Notes: generated by a model not told the origin, from the sequence alone. Positions 34,983 to 44,351 are shown, counted from the first letter of the stretch. The stretch: DNA of 64,000 nucleotides from Solobacterium sp. UBA3691 (GCA_002372175.1 DFIS01000021.1:5699-69698); one strand, 5' to 3'. A program made the numbers and translations.

Positions 34983-35011
34983 TCTATAAATCATATTTGA
35001 ATGCCCATCAA
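34983..35011 (-). promoter_or_regulatory. Promoter of upp
   Basis: On the minus strand: -35 TTGATG (35006-35011), 17-base spacer, -10 TATAGA (34983-34988), 20 bases before the upp start. No PyrR-type attenuator is seen in the short leader. Confidence 0.7.
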
Positions 35012-35048
35012 AAAACAACCACCCTGAATTTAATGCTATACTAAACAC

Positions 35049-36140
35049 ATGAAGGTTCTTGTCGTTCCCGCACTGCACGCAAAAGAAGATATCTCGGACC
35101 GCTTTACCGCCCGGGATATTATCGATTTTCTGGCTGAACAGAGACAGGAAGTCTATGTCAGTGCACCTGAAGGGATGTTCAAGCAGGGTATTGCCTGTGA
35201 TTGCGCAAAACCGGCACGACCGCTGTTCGGACTGAAGAATGCACCGCGCTCACCCGAAGAAGAACTCTATGAGGCCGGCACTGCCTCCGGAAAATACCTG
35301 CGCAATGATACCGGAAAGATCTTGTCGGCAGTGAAGAAATACCATCCGGACGTGATCCTGGATCTTGGACGTGTTTCAGCGTTGATCGCAGCCAGACTGA
35401 CCGGTGTCCCGGTCGTATCGCTGGTCAGCGGCAATCTGTTCCGCAGCCGCAGTTTTGACAGTAAAGCCCTGCGTGGTATCAACGAGACCCTGTCTTCCTA
35501 TAAGTTCGAACAGGTATTCAGGGTCACCGATCTCTATGCCTATGCGAATGGGCTCTTTACCCTGGGACCGGCTTCTCTGGATCCTTTTGCGGAAGAAGAG
35601 AGACTGGTCAGGATCGGATATCTGTCCTACCTTCCGGAGACCGGTTCAAAGACCGATAAAGTATTCATCGTGTTTAACAAGCTGCCGATGTCTGCCGGCA
35701 GACTGAATACACTGCTCGCCGACACATATAAAGGGGCACCCTATCCCATTGAGATCTGGTACCCCGGATGTGATATCGGCAGAGATCAGAACCTGCACTA
35801 TACTTCCGCTCTGCGTATCAGCAGACTCTCGGAAGCACGGGCAGTGATCCATGACGGCAGTGACTATATCTTCCGTCAGAGTACACTGAGGGCTATTCCC
35901 CAGGTCATCATTCATGACGGCAGCTGGAATACCGCCCGCAACGCCGCATCCCTGAGCCGCAGCGGCTTCGGCACATCGGTGCCGTCGGAGGATCTCAGTG
36001 TACAGACATTATACGAGGGCTATCGGCGCATACTTGCCAGTGACAGTTACCAGGCCAATGCCGGCATACTGCGTGAAGAAGCTGTACGGATGGGCGGCGG
36101 TGAGCTTCTGCTGGAACTGCTCAGCCGCACACAGATGTGA
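35049..36140 (+). CDS. Putative GT-B-fold glycosyltransferase
   Basis: A 363-residue cytoplasmic protein resembling GT-B (UDP-glycosyltransferase-like) enzymes: an N-terminal Rossmann start MKVLVVPALHAKEDISDRFT, a region VILDLGRVSALIAARLTGVPVVSLVSGN like the MGT family, and a C-terminal half with AVIHDGSDYIFRQST and AIPQVIIHDGSWNTARNA, where family members hold the donor sugar. The classical HxGxGT donor motif is degenerate, so the assignment is moderate. There is no ribosome site before the ATG; a TATACT -10 lies only seven bases upstream, which suggests a leaderless transcript. It overlaps the convergent SGNH gene tail-to-tail by 20 bases. Confidence 0.65.
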   Translation: MKVLVVPALHAKEDISDRFTARDIIDFLAEQRQEVYVSAPEGMFKQGIACDCAKPARPLFGLKNAPRSPEEELYEAGTASGKYLRNDTGKILSAVKKYHPDVILDLGRVSALIAARLTGVPVVSLVSGNLFRSRSFDSKALRGINETLSSYKFEQVFRVTDLYAYANGLFTLGPASLDPFAEEERLVRIGYLSYLPETGSKTDKVFIVFNKLPMSAGRLNTLLADTYKGAPYPIEIWYPGCDIGRDQNLHYTSALRISRLSEARAVIHDGSDYIFRQSTLRAIPQVIIHDGSWNTARNAASLSRSGFGTSVPSEDLSVQTLYEGYRRILASDSYQANAGILREEAVRMGGGELLLELLSRTQM

Positions 36141-36816
36141 TCACGGACAGGATCCTGTCCGTTTTTTCTTTGTCCAGAGCTGTCGGAATACGTCCGGTAT
36201 CCTCAATCAGCCGGGGAAGCTCACGGTCGATCGGTGCATCATCCATGAAGCTGAAGCCGTAACCGCTGACCGTATCGGAGATCCTGCCGGTGATCACCCT
36301 GCACAGCACCGAAGCAATCAGGAAATCACCGTAGGGACCGGCATGTTCGCCGTCTTTCCAGAACAGATCTATATCGGGATATGTGTTAAGGACCTGCTGC
36401 CAGACAAGACCGATCGGTGCCAGTTGTGCACCGGTCTCCTGCTGCAGTTCTGTACATGTATCGATCATCTTCTGCTGGTTTTCGGGGAAACGTTTCTCTG
36501 CCCATGTCATATATATGACCGGTATCGTATCTGTCTTCTGACACAGGGAGATGATCTCCTTGCCGTACTTCAGTGTTTCCTCCTTCGGCGGATAGGGATG
36601 GGCAGCCTGCTGTATCACACAGTAGTCATAATTGCCGTACATCAGGTTATAACGCAGCGCAAAGTACTCCTGCCGGTGCCACTTCAGGTCTCTTCCGCCA
36701 TAGCCAAGCATGACCGCTTCCGGCTTCTCTCCGGTCGTTCTGCAGACAAATTCCGCAAACAGTGCCGGCATATCATTGAAGAACGTATGACTGTTGCCTA
36801 CAAATAATACTTTCAT
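36121..36816 (-). CDS. SGNH-family hydrolase
   Basis: A 231-residue esterase/lipase-like protein without a signal peptide. Block I is FVGNSHTFFND with the nucleophile Ser9, block II glycine is in GYGGRDL, block III has VIQQA, and block V is DGEHAGPYGDF with the Asp-x-x-His pair. The substrate is unknown; carbohydrate esters are common in this family. Its ATG overlaps the stop of the ABC transporter gene by four bases, so it is the second gene of that pair. Confidence 0.85.
   Translation of the reverse strand: MKVLFVGNSHTFFNDMPALFAEFVCRTTGEKPEAVMLGYGGRDLKWHRQEYFALRYNLMYGNYDYCVIQQAAHPYPPKEETLKYGKEIISLCQKTDTIPVIYMTWAEKRFPENQQKMIDTCTELQQETGAQLAPIGLVWQQVLNTYPDIDLFWKDGEHAGPYGDFLIASVLCRVITGRISDTVSGYGFSFMDDAPIDRELPRLIEDTGRIPTALDKEKTDRILSVITSVCG
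36143..36168 (+). terminator. Terminator of the GT-B-like gene, embedded in the convergent gene
   Basis: ACGGACAGG-AT-CCTGTCCGT followed by TTTTTCTT. The hairpin lies inside the last codons of the minus-strand SGNH gene, so the two genes share this DNA. Confidence 0.85.
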
Positions 36817-38672
36817 TGTGCTTCTCCTGCTTCCTTATCAAGGATCTTTTTTTCTGTTTCCAGCGCTTTCTGGAACTGCGTATCGTATAACTCACGGTAG
36901 ATGCCGCCGGCATTGACAAGATCTCTGTGCTGTCCGCGTTCAGCGATCTGTCCGTCCTTGATCACGAGGATCTCATCTGCTGCCAGGATCGTCGACAGCC
37001 TGTGCGCGATCAGAATGCTCGTCCGCGAATCGATCAGCGGATCGATCGCCTCCTGGATCTTTGCCTCGGAGATCGAATCCAGAGACGCTGTAGCCTCATC
37101 AAAGATCAGCAGTGCCGGATCCTTGAGCAGTACTCTGGCAATCGACAGACGCTGTTTCTCACCGCCGGAAAGCTTCAGACCGCGGTTGCCGACCATGGTT
37201 TCATACCCCTCCGGCTGACTGATGATAAAGTCATGGATATTTGCTTTCTTACAGGCATCCTCCAGTTCTTCTTCGGTCGCATCGGGCTTGGCATACAGCA
37301 GATTGTCACGGATCGTACCGTTGAACAGATACGTATCCTGTGTGACTACACCGATACTGCGGCGCAGGAAGCCAAGATCCAGCTTCCGTACATCCACACC
37401 GTCAAAGCTGACACTGCCGCTTTCCACATCGTAGAGACGCGGGATCAGGTTGACCAGCGTACTCTTGCCGGAGCCGGAAGGACCGACGATGGCGATACTG
37501 TTGCCGCTGTGCAGAGTGAAGTTGATATCCTTCAGGATCTGTCTTGAGGGTTCATACGAGAAAGACACATGACTGAACTCGACATTGCCCTCCGCATGAT
37601 CAGGTATGACCGCATCCGGGGCATTCTCGATCTCCACCGGCATGTCATAGTATTCAAAGATACGTGTAAACATGGCCATGGAACGGATCCAGTCGACCTG
37701 GATATTCAGCAGAGAATTGACCGGTCCGTACATTCTTCCCAGCAGTGAGATCAGTACCGTAATATCACCTACGGTCAGATCCGCATTGTATTTAAGCATC
37801 AGGATACCGCCGACCAGATACAGTGTCATCGGTCCTACGCTCGATACCGTGCTCATGACGACCCGGAACCAGCGTCCTGCCATTGACTCTTTGACATTCA
37901 GGTCGATCATCCGCCGGTTGGCCTTTACATATCTGTCATACTCATACTCTTCCTTGGTAAACAGCTTGACCAGCATCTGTCCGGAGACAGACAGCGTCTC
38001 GTTCAGGATTCCGTTGATCTCATCCCGGCTGGCCTGAGCTTCCCGTGTCAGTTCCCATCTGGTCTTTCCGGCTTTCCGTGTCGGCAACGTAAGCAGAGGC
38101 ATCAGCAGGATACTGACAACAGCGATGATCCAGTTCTTCTGAAACATCGCAAAAGCCGCAATACCCAGCGTCATGACATTGGAGATGATACTGGTAAACG
38201 TCGAAGAGATCACACGTTCAACACCGGAGATATCATCGGTCATGCGGGTGATGATATCACCCTGGTTATTGGTCGTAAAGAAGCTCTGCGGCATCTTCTG
38301 CAGGTGGGAAAACATCATATTGCGCATATCAAACGTAATATGCTGGGAGATCCACGTATTCAGATAACTCTCTGCCACACCGATCAGATTGGCCCCGACC
38401 GTCACCAGGAAGGACAGTGCCAGCAGTCTTATCAGCATGTTCAGATCTCTGCCGATCAGACCCTCATCAATAATGCGTCCGCTGATGATCGAAGGCAGAA
38501 GATTAAACAATGAAGATACCAGAATGCAGATCAGTACAAGGATCAGCTGTTTCCAGTATGGTTTCAGGTAGGAAAGTACTCTCAGCAGCAGTGCTTTCGT
38601 CACTTTTGGTGCAGATGCTTTTTCTTCTTCTGTAAGATACCCGCGTCGGCCGGGTCCGCCTCTCATGGACAT
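36813..38672 (-). CDS. ABC exporter, fused membrane and ATPase domains
   Basis: A 619-residue half-transporter of the type IV (MsbA/LmrA/BmrA-like) exporter class that works as a dimer. Six membrane helices lie in residues 30-325. The ATPase domain has Walker A GPSGSGKST (about 395-403), the Q-loop GVVTQDTYLFNGT, signature LSGGEKQR (about 500) and Walker B LLIFDEATASLD. The substrate is unknown; drugs, lipids and peptides are all possible. It is the first gene of a pair with the SGNH hydrolase. The leader holds two perfect palindromes. Confidence 0.94.
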   Translation of the reverse strand: MSMRGGPGRRGYLTEEEKASAPKVTKALLLRVLSYLKPYWKQLILVLICILVSSLFNLLPSIISGRIIDEGLIGRDLNMLIRLLALSFLVTVGANLIGVAESYLNTWISQHITFDMRNMMFSHLQKMPQSFFTTNNQGDIITRMTDDISGVERVISSTFTSIISNVMTLGIAAFAMFQKNWIIAVVSILLMPLLTLPTRKAGKTRWELTREAQASRDEINGILNETLSVSGQMLVKLFTKEEYEYDRYVKANRRMIDLNVKESMAGRWFRVVMSTVSSVGPMTLYLVGGILMLKYNADLTVGDITVLISLLGRMYGPVNSLLNIQVDWIRSMAMFTRIFEYYDMPVEIENAPDAVIPDHAEGNVEFSHVSFSYEPSRQILKDINFTLHSGNSIAIVGPSGSGKSTLVNLIPRLYDVESGSVSFDGVDVRKLDLGFLRRSIGVVTQDTYLFNGTIRDNLLYAKPDATEEELEDACKKANIHDFIISQPEGYETMVGNRGLKLSGGEKQRLSIARVLLKDPALLIFDEATASLDSISEAKIQEAIDPLIDSRTSILIAHRLSTILAADEILVIKDGQIAERGQHRDLVNAGGIYRELYDTQFQKALETEKKILDKEAGEAQ

Positions 38673-38703
38673 GGATCATCCTCTTCTTTCTGTTCTCTGG
38701 AAT

Positions 38704-38760
38704 GCACAGGAGCTCCTGTGCCGGCTGTATCGGAAATGATCACTGTTTGTACAATTGTAC
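38704..38760 (-). promoter_or_regulatory. Two perfect palindromes upstream of the ABC exporter
   Basis: GCACAGGAGCTCCTGTGC (38704-38721) is an 18-base perfect palindrome about 30 bases before the start codon. GTACAATTGTAC (38749-38760) is a 12-base perfect palindrome containing a possible -10 TACAAT. They could be repressor operators. The first could also form a leader hairpin. No regulator gene is adjacent. Confidence 0.45.
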
Positions 38761-38798
38761 TACATACAGGCACAGAGCTGATGCTTATTCTGTACACA

Positions 38799-38822
38799 GA
38801 AAAGAAGTCCCGGAGGACTTCA
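38799..38822 (-). terminator. Terminator of the anSME-pepF-membrane protein operon
   Basis: On the minus strand, GAAGTCC-TCCG-GGACTTC followed by TTTTCTG. It lies at the stop codon of the PTPS-related membrane protein. Confidence 0.8.
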
Positions 38823-40538
38823 GTGTTTACGGATCAGCACATACAGCAGTACAGCCAGTGACAGTACGGAGATCGCCGCCGAGATCTTCTGGATCTTTGT
38901 GCCGGCATACTCAATGACGTAGGTATGCGTACCGGCTTCAGCCTTGAGCTGTATCCTGCCGGAATAGGTATGCTGGGAGATATACGGATACTTGACGGTC
39001 ACCCCGTTTTCGTCCAGTTCCCGGATCCGGTATCCCTTGTACCAGGTCATCGGGATCAGCACCCAGGTATCTTCGGTGAAGGATGATGTGAACTTCAGCG
39101 TTGTGCCCTTGCGCTCATACGGTATGCCGAGATGTCCGTACGACAGATCATCCAGTTCCGTGCCGACATTATAGTAGTCGTAGTAATAGGCATCCGCATA
39201 CGGCAGATACTCCCCGAAGGAGAGCTCCTCCCAGTTCCAGCGCGATTCCGCAATGATCACGTTGGCATACTTACGCTCTGTAAACAGCTCTTCGGCAGTT
39301 GCACTGCGGTCGATCACCTTCAGCTGTACAGGATCATTGATACAGCTGAACAGATACGAAAGATTCCAGCCGGTAAAGACAAGTATGCATGCCGCAAGGA
39401 TCTTTGCGCTTTTCTTCGATATCCCGGTCAGGATCCAGCAGATGATAAGACTCGCACCGACCAGTCCCGGAGTATAGAGCCGGGAGGGAAACTGCATGAA
39501 CGAGATAAACGGGATCCTGTAGATCGGCAGGACCGGTGTTGAACAAAGCAGCACCAGTACAAACATCACAAAGACCTGGGTAATATATTTGTTCTTTTTA
39601 ACAAACAGATAACCAAACGGCAGGATACCGGCCAGAGTACCGAGATTCTTCAGGGTATCTGCCCTGTCAACACCGCGGGAATTGCGCCACTGCAGGGAAT
39701 GATCCGCAAAGAAATCACCGAAGAGATCCTTTAACGGAACCATGTACTGCTGTAACATATCCGAGCCGATATGATGCACGATCAGATCCTGGGAGACATA
39801 CTGTTCAAACATCGGGAAGAAGAACACCGCCGTCAAGCCAAGCCCCAGTGCTGCAGCTTTGACCAGTGTTGTCATGATCTTCGGGGTGGTGATCACCGTT
39901 TTGATATTGATCAGTACACTGAGGATAAGAATGACCGTAGCCATGGCTGCGGTGATCAGGTGGGAATGCACAAGCAGCGCAAAGACAGCCGCCAGTGCCA
40001 GCCAGTTATCCTTCTTCAGTACCAGCAGGTCATAGATCACATACAGCAGAAACGGCAGGACGCCCAGCGCAAAGATCTCACCCAGAGCTGCCCGGATGAA
40101 GATATCGGTCACGAAATAGTTGGCTGTCACATATACAAAAGCGGTAAGCAGTGCACAGTCCTTCCGGTGCAGGATATGTTCCAGCGTAATGCTCATATGC
40201 AGAGCCGCAAGATACACAGAGACAAAGACAAGGAGCTCAAACATCGTCACTAACGGCACATGACAGAGATGTACCAGCAGAGACGGAATGATCAGAAAGA
40301 TATCACTGTAGAACAGCGGCGAGGCATATCCGTAGCCAAAGTTCTTGTTCGGGTATACCGCCATCGGAAACTGATGATCCAGCAGTGTATGGTATACACC
40401 TTCGATGCGGGAGAGATGAAACTGCAGATCATGAGCATTGTATATATACTGTGAAAAATACGGAAGCACCGTAAAACAAGCGATTCCGAGGCATACCAGC
40501 AGATTCACTTTGTATTTATCGAAGTACTTCCGTATCAT
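38820..40538 (-). CDS. Polytopic membrane protein, PTPS-related / GT-C-like
   Basis: A 572-residue protein with roughly a dozen hydrophobic segments and a C-terminal extracytoplasmic domain (about residues 400-545) closed by a final helix. The early motif HDLQFHLSRIEG and a following NFGYGYASPLFYSD match the 6-pyruvoyl-tetrahydropterin-synthase-related membrane family (PF10131), which resembles GT-C glycosyltransferases using lipid-linked sugars. The acidic-His HDLQFH in the first outside loop is where GT-C enzymes have catalytic acids. It starts two bases after pepF, so it is co-transcribed. Its acceptor is unknown; surface glycans or proteins are reasonable guesses. Confidence 0.75.
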   Translation of the reverse strand: MIRKYFDKYKVNLLVCLGIACFTVLPYFSQYIYNAHDLQFHLSRIEGVYHTLLDHQFPMAVYPNKNFGYGYASPLFYSDIFLIIPSLLVHLCHVPLVTMFELLVFVSVYLAALHMSITLEHILHRKDCALLTAFVYVTANYFVTDIFIRAALGEIFALGVLPFLLYVIYDLLVLKKDNWLALAAVFALLVHSHLITAAMATVILILSVLINIKTVITTPKIMTTLVKAAALGLGLTAVFFFPMFEQYVSQDLIVHHIGSDMLQQYMVPLKDLFGDFFADHSLQWRNSRGVDRADTLKNLGTLAGILPFGYLFVKKNKYITQVFVMFVLVLLCSTPVLPIYRIPFISFMQFPSRLYTPGLVGASLIICWILTGISKKSAKILAACILVFTGWNLSYLFSCINDPVQLKVIDRSATAEELFTERKYANVIIAESRWNWEELSFGEYLPYADAYYYDYYNVGTELDDLSYGHLGIPYERKGTTLKFTSSFTEDTWVLIPMTWYKGYRIRELDENGVTVKYPYISQHTYSGRIQLKAEAGTHTYVIEYAGTKIQKISAAISVLSLAVLLYVLIRKH

Positions 40539-40540
40539 GT

Positions 40541-42346
40541 TTATTTACCAAGAATATCCGCGAGTTTTTCGGCTTCATCGAGAAGCGACGCAAACTTGTT
40601 CAAAGCCAGATCGACCGGCTCCGGTGTAAGCAGATCGACACCGGCATGTTTCAGCTCATCCAGCGGATAGGCACTGCCGCCCATTGCCAGGAATTCCAGA
40701 TAGCGCATTGCGGCTTCCTCGCCCTCATGTCTGATCTTTTCGGAGAGAGCCACGGCACTGCTGTAGCCCGTCGCATATACATAGACATAGAACGGACGGT
40801 AGAAATGCGGGATCCTTGCCCATTCGCAGCGGATCTCCTCATCTGCCTGCAGGCCTTCACCGAAGTACTTCTGCACAAGTCCGTAGTAGAGATCACAGAG
40901 GGATGTCTGATCCAGTGCTGCCCCGCGCTCTGCCATGGCATGTGCTTCTTTCTCAAACTCCGCAAACATCGTTTGTCTGTATACCGTTCCCTTAAAGCCT
41001 TCCAGATACTGGTTGATCAGGACCAGACGCTTTTCGGGATCCGTTGTCTCTGCCAGCAGATTCTCGATCAGCAGGTTCTCGTTGACCGTAGAAGCGACCT
41101 CTGCCACAAACAGCGTATACCCGGCATACTGCGGCGGCTGATGTGTGTTGGCCAGCCAGGTATGCATCGAATGTCCCATCTCATGGGTGATCGTCGACAC
41201 ACTGTCGAGAGTACCTGTAAAGTTGGTCATGATAAACGGGTTGGAATCATATGTGCCGGAGGAATAGGCACCGCCGGACTTGCCTTTGTTCGGATAGACG
41301 TCGATCCACCGGGTTGCCAGACCCTCCCGTACCTTGGCCCCGTAGTCATCGCCGAGAGGCCTGACCGCCTCCAGCAGGAGCTCCGTTGCCTGTTCGTATG
41401 TGTAGCGTTCCTTACTGCCTTTCACTAACGGTGCATAGATATCATAACAGTGCAGCTCATCAACACCGAGAAGTCTCTGACGCAGTTTTACATATCTGTA
41501 CATATCCGGCAGATGTTTCGTGACCGTATTGATCAGGTTGTCATAGACCTGTACAGGGATATTATTCTCCGCCATGGACATTTCCCGGGAACTGCCGTAA
41601 TGACGGAACGAAGCTTCTGCCGTACTCGCTTTGACAGCTCCACTGTAACTTGCCGCAAATGTGTTGATATGCTGACGATAGGTCTTGTAGAAACTGCGGA
41701 AGGCATTCTCACGCAGAACACGGTCATTGCTCATCTGCAGGGAGATGAAATTGGAACCGTTCAGTTCATGGGTGCTGCCCTCGCCGTCCTTTACCGGTTC
41801 AAAGACAAGATCCGCATCCATCAGGTTGTCCGCGATCTGTGAAGGTGCCGCAAAGACCTCCGCAAAGCCGGCCATGATCCTCTCTTCGGCTGCACTCAGC
41901 GTATGCGGTTTCTTCTTCAGCAGCAGCTGCATGTTAAAGGCATACGGCTGCAGGCAGGGATCCTCCGCGATTGCTTTCAGCTGGTCATCCGGCAGGGACA
42001 ATATCTCCGGCTGTGCAAAAGAGACAGCAGTCGCCGCCTGTACAAGCTTGACGTATGTTCTGCCGAACATCTTCTGGGCTGCCTCAGCCCGGGTGTCTTC
42101 ACTGCGGCGCAGAGATACATATGCCTGCAGATTTTCCAGCTTCCGGCTCATCGCCATTTCCGTATCAAAATACCTGCGGATCGTCTCCGCATTGTTCAGC
42201 TTTCCCGCAAAGGCTGCTGTCTTTTCGATCTGTTCGTCGATCTCCTCAAAAGCCTTCTCCCAGGCTTCATCACTGACAAAAAGGGATGACAGATCCCATT
42301 TGTATTTCTCTTCTATCTCACTGCGTTCTTTCAGTTCTTCACTCAT
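40541..42346 (-). CDS. pepF: Oligoendopeptidase F
   Basis: A cytoplasmic M3-family zinc metallopeptidase (601 aa) that cuts peptides of roughly 7-17 residues. The zinc motif HEMGH (about residues 384-388) is followed by VAEVAS with the third ligand Glu. The N-terminal helical domain (EIEEKYKWDLSSLFVSDE) is typical of PepF. Its start overlaps the anSME stop by four bases, and the next gene begins two bases after its stop. Confidence 0.95.
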   Translation of the reverse strand: MSEELKERSEIEEKYKWDLSSLFVSDEAWEKAFEEIDEQIEKTAAFAGKLNNAETIRRYFDTEMAMSRKLENLQAYVSLRRSEDTRAEAAQKMFGRTYVKLVQAATAVSFAQPEILSLPDDQLKAIAEDPCLQPYAFNMQLLLKKKPHTLSAAEERIMAGFAEVFAAPSQIADNLMDADLVFEPVKDGEGSTHELNGSNFISLQMSNDRVLRENAFRSFYKTYRQHINTFAASYSGAVKASTAEASFRHYGSSREMSMAENNIPVQVYDNLINTVTKHLPDMYRYVKLRQRLLGVDELHCYDIYAPLVKGSKERYTYEQATELLLEAVRPLGDDYGAKVREGLATRWIDVYPNKGKSGGAYSSGTYDSNPFIMTNFTGTLDSVSTITHEMGHSMHTWLANTHQPPQYAGYTLFVAEVASTVNENLLIENLLAETTDPEKRLVLINQYLEGFKGTVYRQTMFAEFEKEAHAMAERGAALDQTSLCDLYYGLVQKYFGEGLQADEEIRCEWARIPHFYRPFYVYVYATGYSSAVALSEKIRHEGEEAAMRYLEFLAMGGSAYPLDELKHAGVDLLTPEPVDLALNKFASLLDEAEKLADILGK

Positions 42347-43497
42347 TTTCCGGTCTCCTTTGTCTGTATTAGTGTTTTCATGATCTCCGCAGAGCTTTTC
42401 CCTTCTCTGCTTAACTGCATTGCCTGTTTTAACAGCGGTACTGCATACTCAAAATACGCATACAGTCCCTCACAAAGATAATACACATTTGTCTCTCTGT
42501 CACGGTCTTTGGGACATCCGCCGCTGCAGATAAACAGATACGGACAGCTTTTACAGCGTTCACTGACATCTTTTTTACGCATGCCAAACGCCTTCTGGGC
42601 TGGCGAAGACGCAAGTTCCGCAAGCGATGTCTCCCGGATATTGCCCAGTTTATGATATCTGTCAACGAAATGATCACAGCTGTATACACTGCCGTCACGC
42701 TCTGTGATCAGTACATCGCCGCATGTCTCCGCAAACCAGCAGACATTCGGTTTCTGTCCCGAAAGCACAAGCGCCGTCTCCGCAAAGATCTGTACATTGG
42801 TCTTCCCAAGGTCATGGCGGATCCACTCCCGGAAGACTTCCTTCAAGAATCTGCCGTAGCTTTCCGGAGTTACCGAATCCGGTGTTGTCTTCCCGTTTTC
42901 ATCATATCTGACGATCGGTATAAACTGTATCCATCCTGTGTGAAATGAACGCAGAGACTGGTAGACGGCCCTGGCAGAACGTGCTGTATCCTCCGTTACC
43001 GTACACAGAAGATCAGGGAGAATACCATGATCCTTCAGCAGCTTCACTGCCTTACTGACACGTTCATAGGTACCCTGATCACCGGCATCCACCCTGTACA
43101 GATCATGAACATACCGGTTTCCGTCGATACTGACACCGATGTCAAACTTCTCTCTCTGCAGGAATGAACACCACTTCTCATCGAGAAGCAGTCCGTTAGT
43201 CTGGATATTGTTCCAGCAGGTCTTTCCTTTCGGCAGGTATTTCTTCTGCAGCCTGACGGCTTCCTCGAAGAAGTCAAGACCTGCCAGTGTCGGCTCACCG
43301 CCGTGCCACGTAAAAGAAACCGTATCCCCCGCGGAGGATGCGATATAGTCACGGATATACTGTTCCAGAAGATCTGCCGGCATGCGGATATTGGTAAAGT
43401 CCTCACCGTTATCCGCATTCAGATAATAACAGTACTTGCAGCGCATGTTGCAGAAAGAACCGACAGGCTTGGCCATTGTCACAAATGATGCGGTCAT
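42343..43497 (-). CDS. Anaerobic sulfatase-maturating-type radical SAM enzyme (SPASM)
   Basis: A 384-residue radical SAM/SPASM protein like the anaerobic sulfatase maturases that turn a Cys or Ser of a sulfatase into formylglycine. The SAM cluster motif CNMRCKYC is at residues 16-23, FTWHGGEPTLAG follows, and VSIDG is in the barrel. The C-terminal auxiliary-cluster cysteines run CGDV, YSCDHF and CKSCPYLFICSGGCPKD. I chose the ATG at 43497, which has GGAGAC upstream and fits the family's N-terminus. No sulfatase is encoded in the window, so the target is elsewhere or the enzyme modifies another protein. It is coupled to pepF by a four-base overlap. Confidence 0.85.
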   Translation of the reverse strand: MTASFVTMAKPVGSFCNMRCKYCYYLNADNGEDFTNIRMPADLLEQYIRDYIASSAGDTVSFTWHGGEPTLAGLDFFEEAVRLQKKYLPKGKTCWNNIQTNGLLLDEKWCSFLQREKFDIGVSIDGNRYVHDLYRVDAGDQGTYERVSKAVKLLKDHGILPDLLCTVTEDTARSARAVYQSLRSFHTGWIQFIPIVRYDENGKTTPDSVTPESYGRFLKEVFREWIRHDLGKTNVQIFAETALVLSGQKPNVCWFAETCGDVLITERDGSVYSCDHFVDRYHKLGNIRETSLAELASSPAQKAFGMRKKDVSERCKSCPYLFICSGGCPKDRDRETNVYYLCEGLYAYFEYAVPLLKQAMQLSREGKSSAEIMKTLIQTKETGK

Positions 43498-43511
43498 ATG
43501 TCTCCATGTGA

Positions 43512-43540
43512 AGGATGACCGGGTAAGCCCGGTCATCCTC
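43512..43540 (-). terminator. Strong hairpin between the DLH-type gene and anSME
   Basis: AGGATGACCGGG (43512-43523) pairs perfectly with CCCGGTCATCCT (43528-43539) over a four-base loop. The minus-strand tail TTCACATGG is poor in T, so it may be a processing or partial termination site. Confidence 0.55.
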
Positions 43541-43549
43541 TTGTCATTA

Positions 43550-44308
43550 TTATCTTAAATGTTTTTCGAAGAAAGCAAATACTTTTTCCCATGAATCCAT
43601 GGCAGCTTCCTGTCTGTACATGGGCTTATCGTAGTACCAGATACCGTGTCCGGCTCCTTCATACCGATGGAACTCATAGTCCTTTCCAAGCTCCTTCAGT
43701 ATCCTTTCGGTCTCATCGACCTGTTCGGGATCAGGGTTTCTGTCCTCATTGCCGAAGATACCAAGCAGAGGAATGTCCAGGTCCTTGGCATATTCGATCG
43801 GAGCTACCGGTCTTGAAGGTGTTGCCTCGGTCTGGATCACACCGCCGCCCCAGCAGTCTACCGCTGCGTCAAAGCCTTCCACCGTGCATGCGGCCAGGAA
43901 AGCATGTCTGCCGCCCGAGCACATACCGATGACACCGACTTTGCCGTTGGATGTCTGCTGTGTTTTCAGGAATGCAAGTGAACCTGCGGTATCATCCATA
44001 ACATCCTTGTCAGGTACACCGCCCTGTTCCCTTGCCTGTTTAGCGACTTCGGCAGGGAGACCTGTTCCGACTCTTCCGTAGATATCCGGACAGATGACCG
44101 CGTAACCATGCTGTGTAAAACGTCTGGCTGTTTCTCTCTGCCATTCATCCCATCCGGGCATATGCGGAATCAGAACGATACCGGGGTAGGGTCCTGCCCC
44201 AAGCGGACGGGAATAATATGCATTGATTGCATCTCCTTTACGGCTGGGAATCGTAACCGTTTCCGCAATCATTCCCTCGTAGGCACCTGTGTCTAATTTA
44301 TTCCACAT
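43550..44308 (-). CDS. Dienelactone-hydrolase family protein
   Basis: A 252-residue alpha/beta hydrolase. The nucleophile elbow is GMCSGGRHAF, with Cys rather than Ser as in true dienelactone hydrolases. The triad is completed by Asp in FGNEDRNPDP and His in GAGHGIWYY. The oxyanion region is LIPHMPGWDEW. I chose the ATG at 44308, which has GGAGG upstream, over a longer frame from 44380. It is divergent from the GNAT gene. The natural substrate is unknown. Confidence 0.87.
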   Translation of the reverse strand: MWNKLDTGAYEGMIAETVTIPSRKGDAINAYYSRPLGAGPYPGIVLIPHMPGWDEWQRETARRFTQHGYAVICPDIYGRVGTGLPAEVAKQAREQGGVPDKDVMDDTAGSLAFLKTQQTSNGKVGVIGMCSGGRHAFLAACTVEGFDAAVDCWGGGVIQTEATPSRPVAPIEYAKDLDIPLLGIFGNEDRNPDPEQVDETERILKELGKDYEFHRYEGAGHGIWYYDKPMYRQEAAMDSWEKVFAFFEKHLR

Positions 44309-44351
44309 GATGATCTGCCTCCATTCTTTATAATCATGGTAACATACAATC

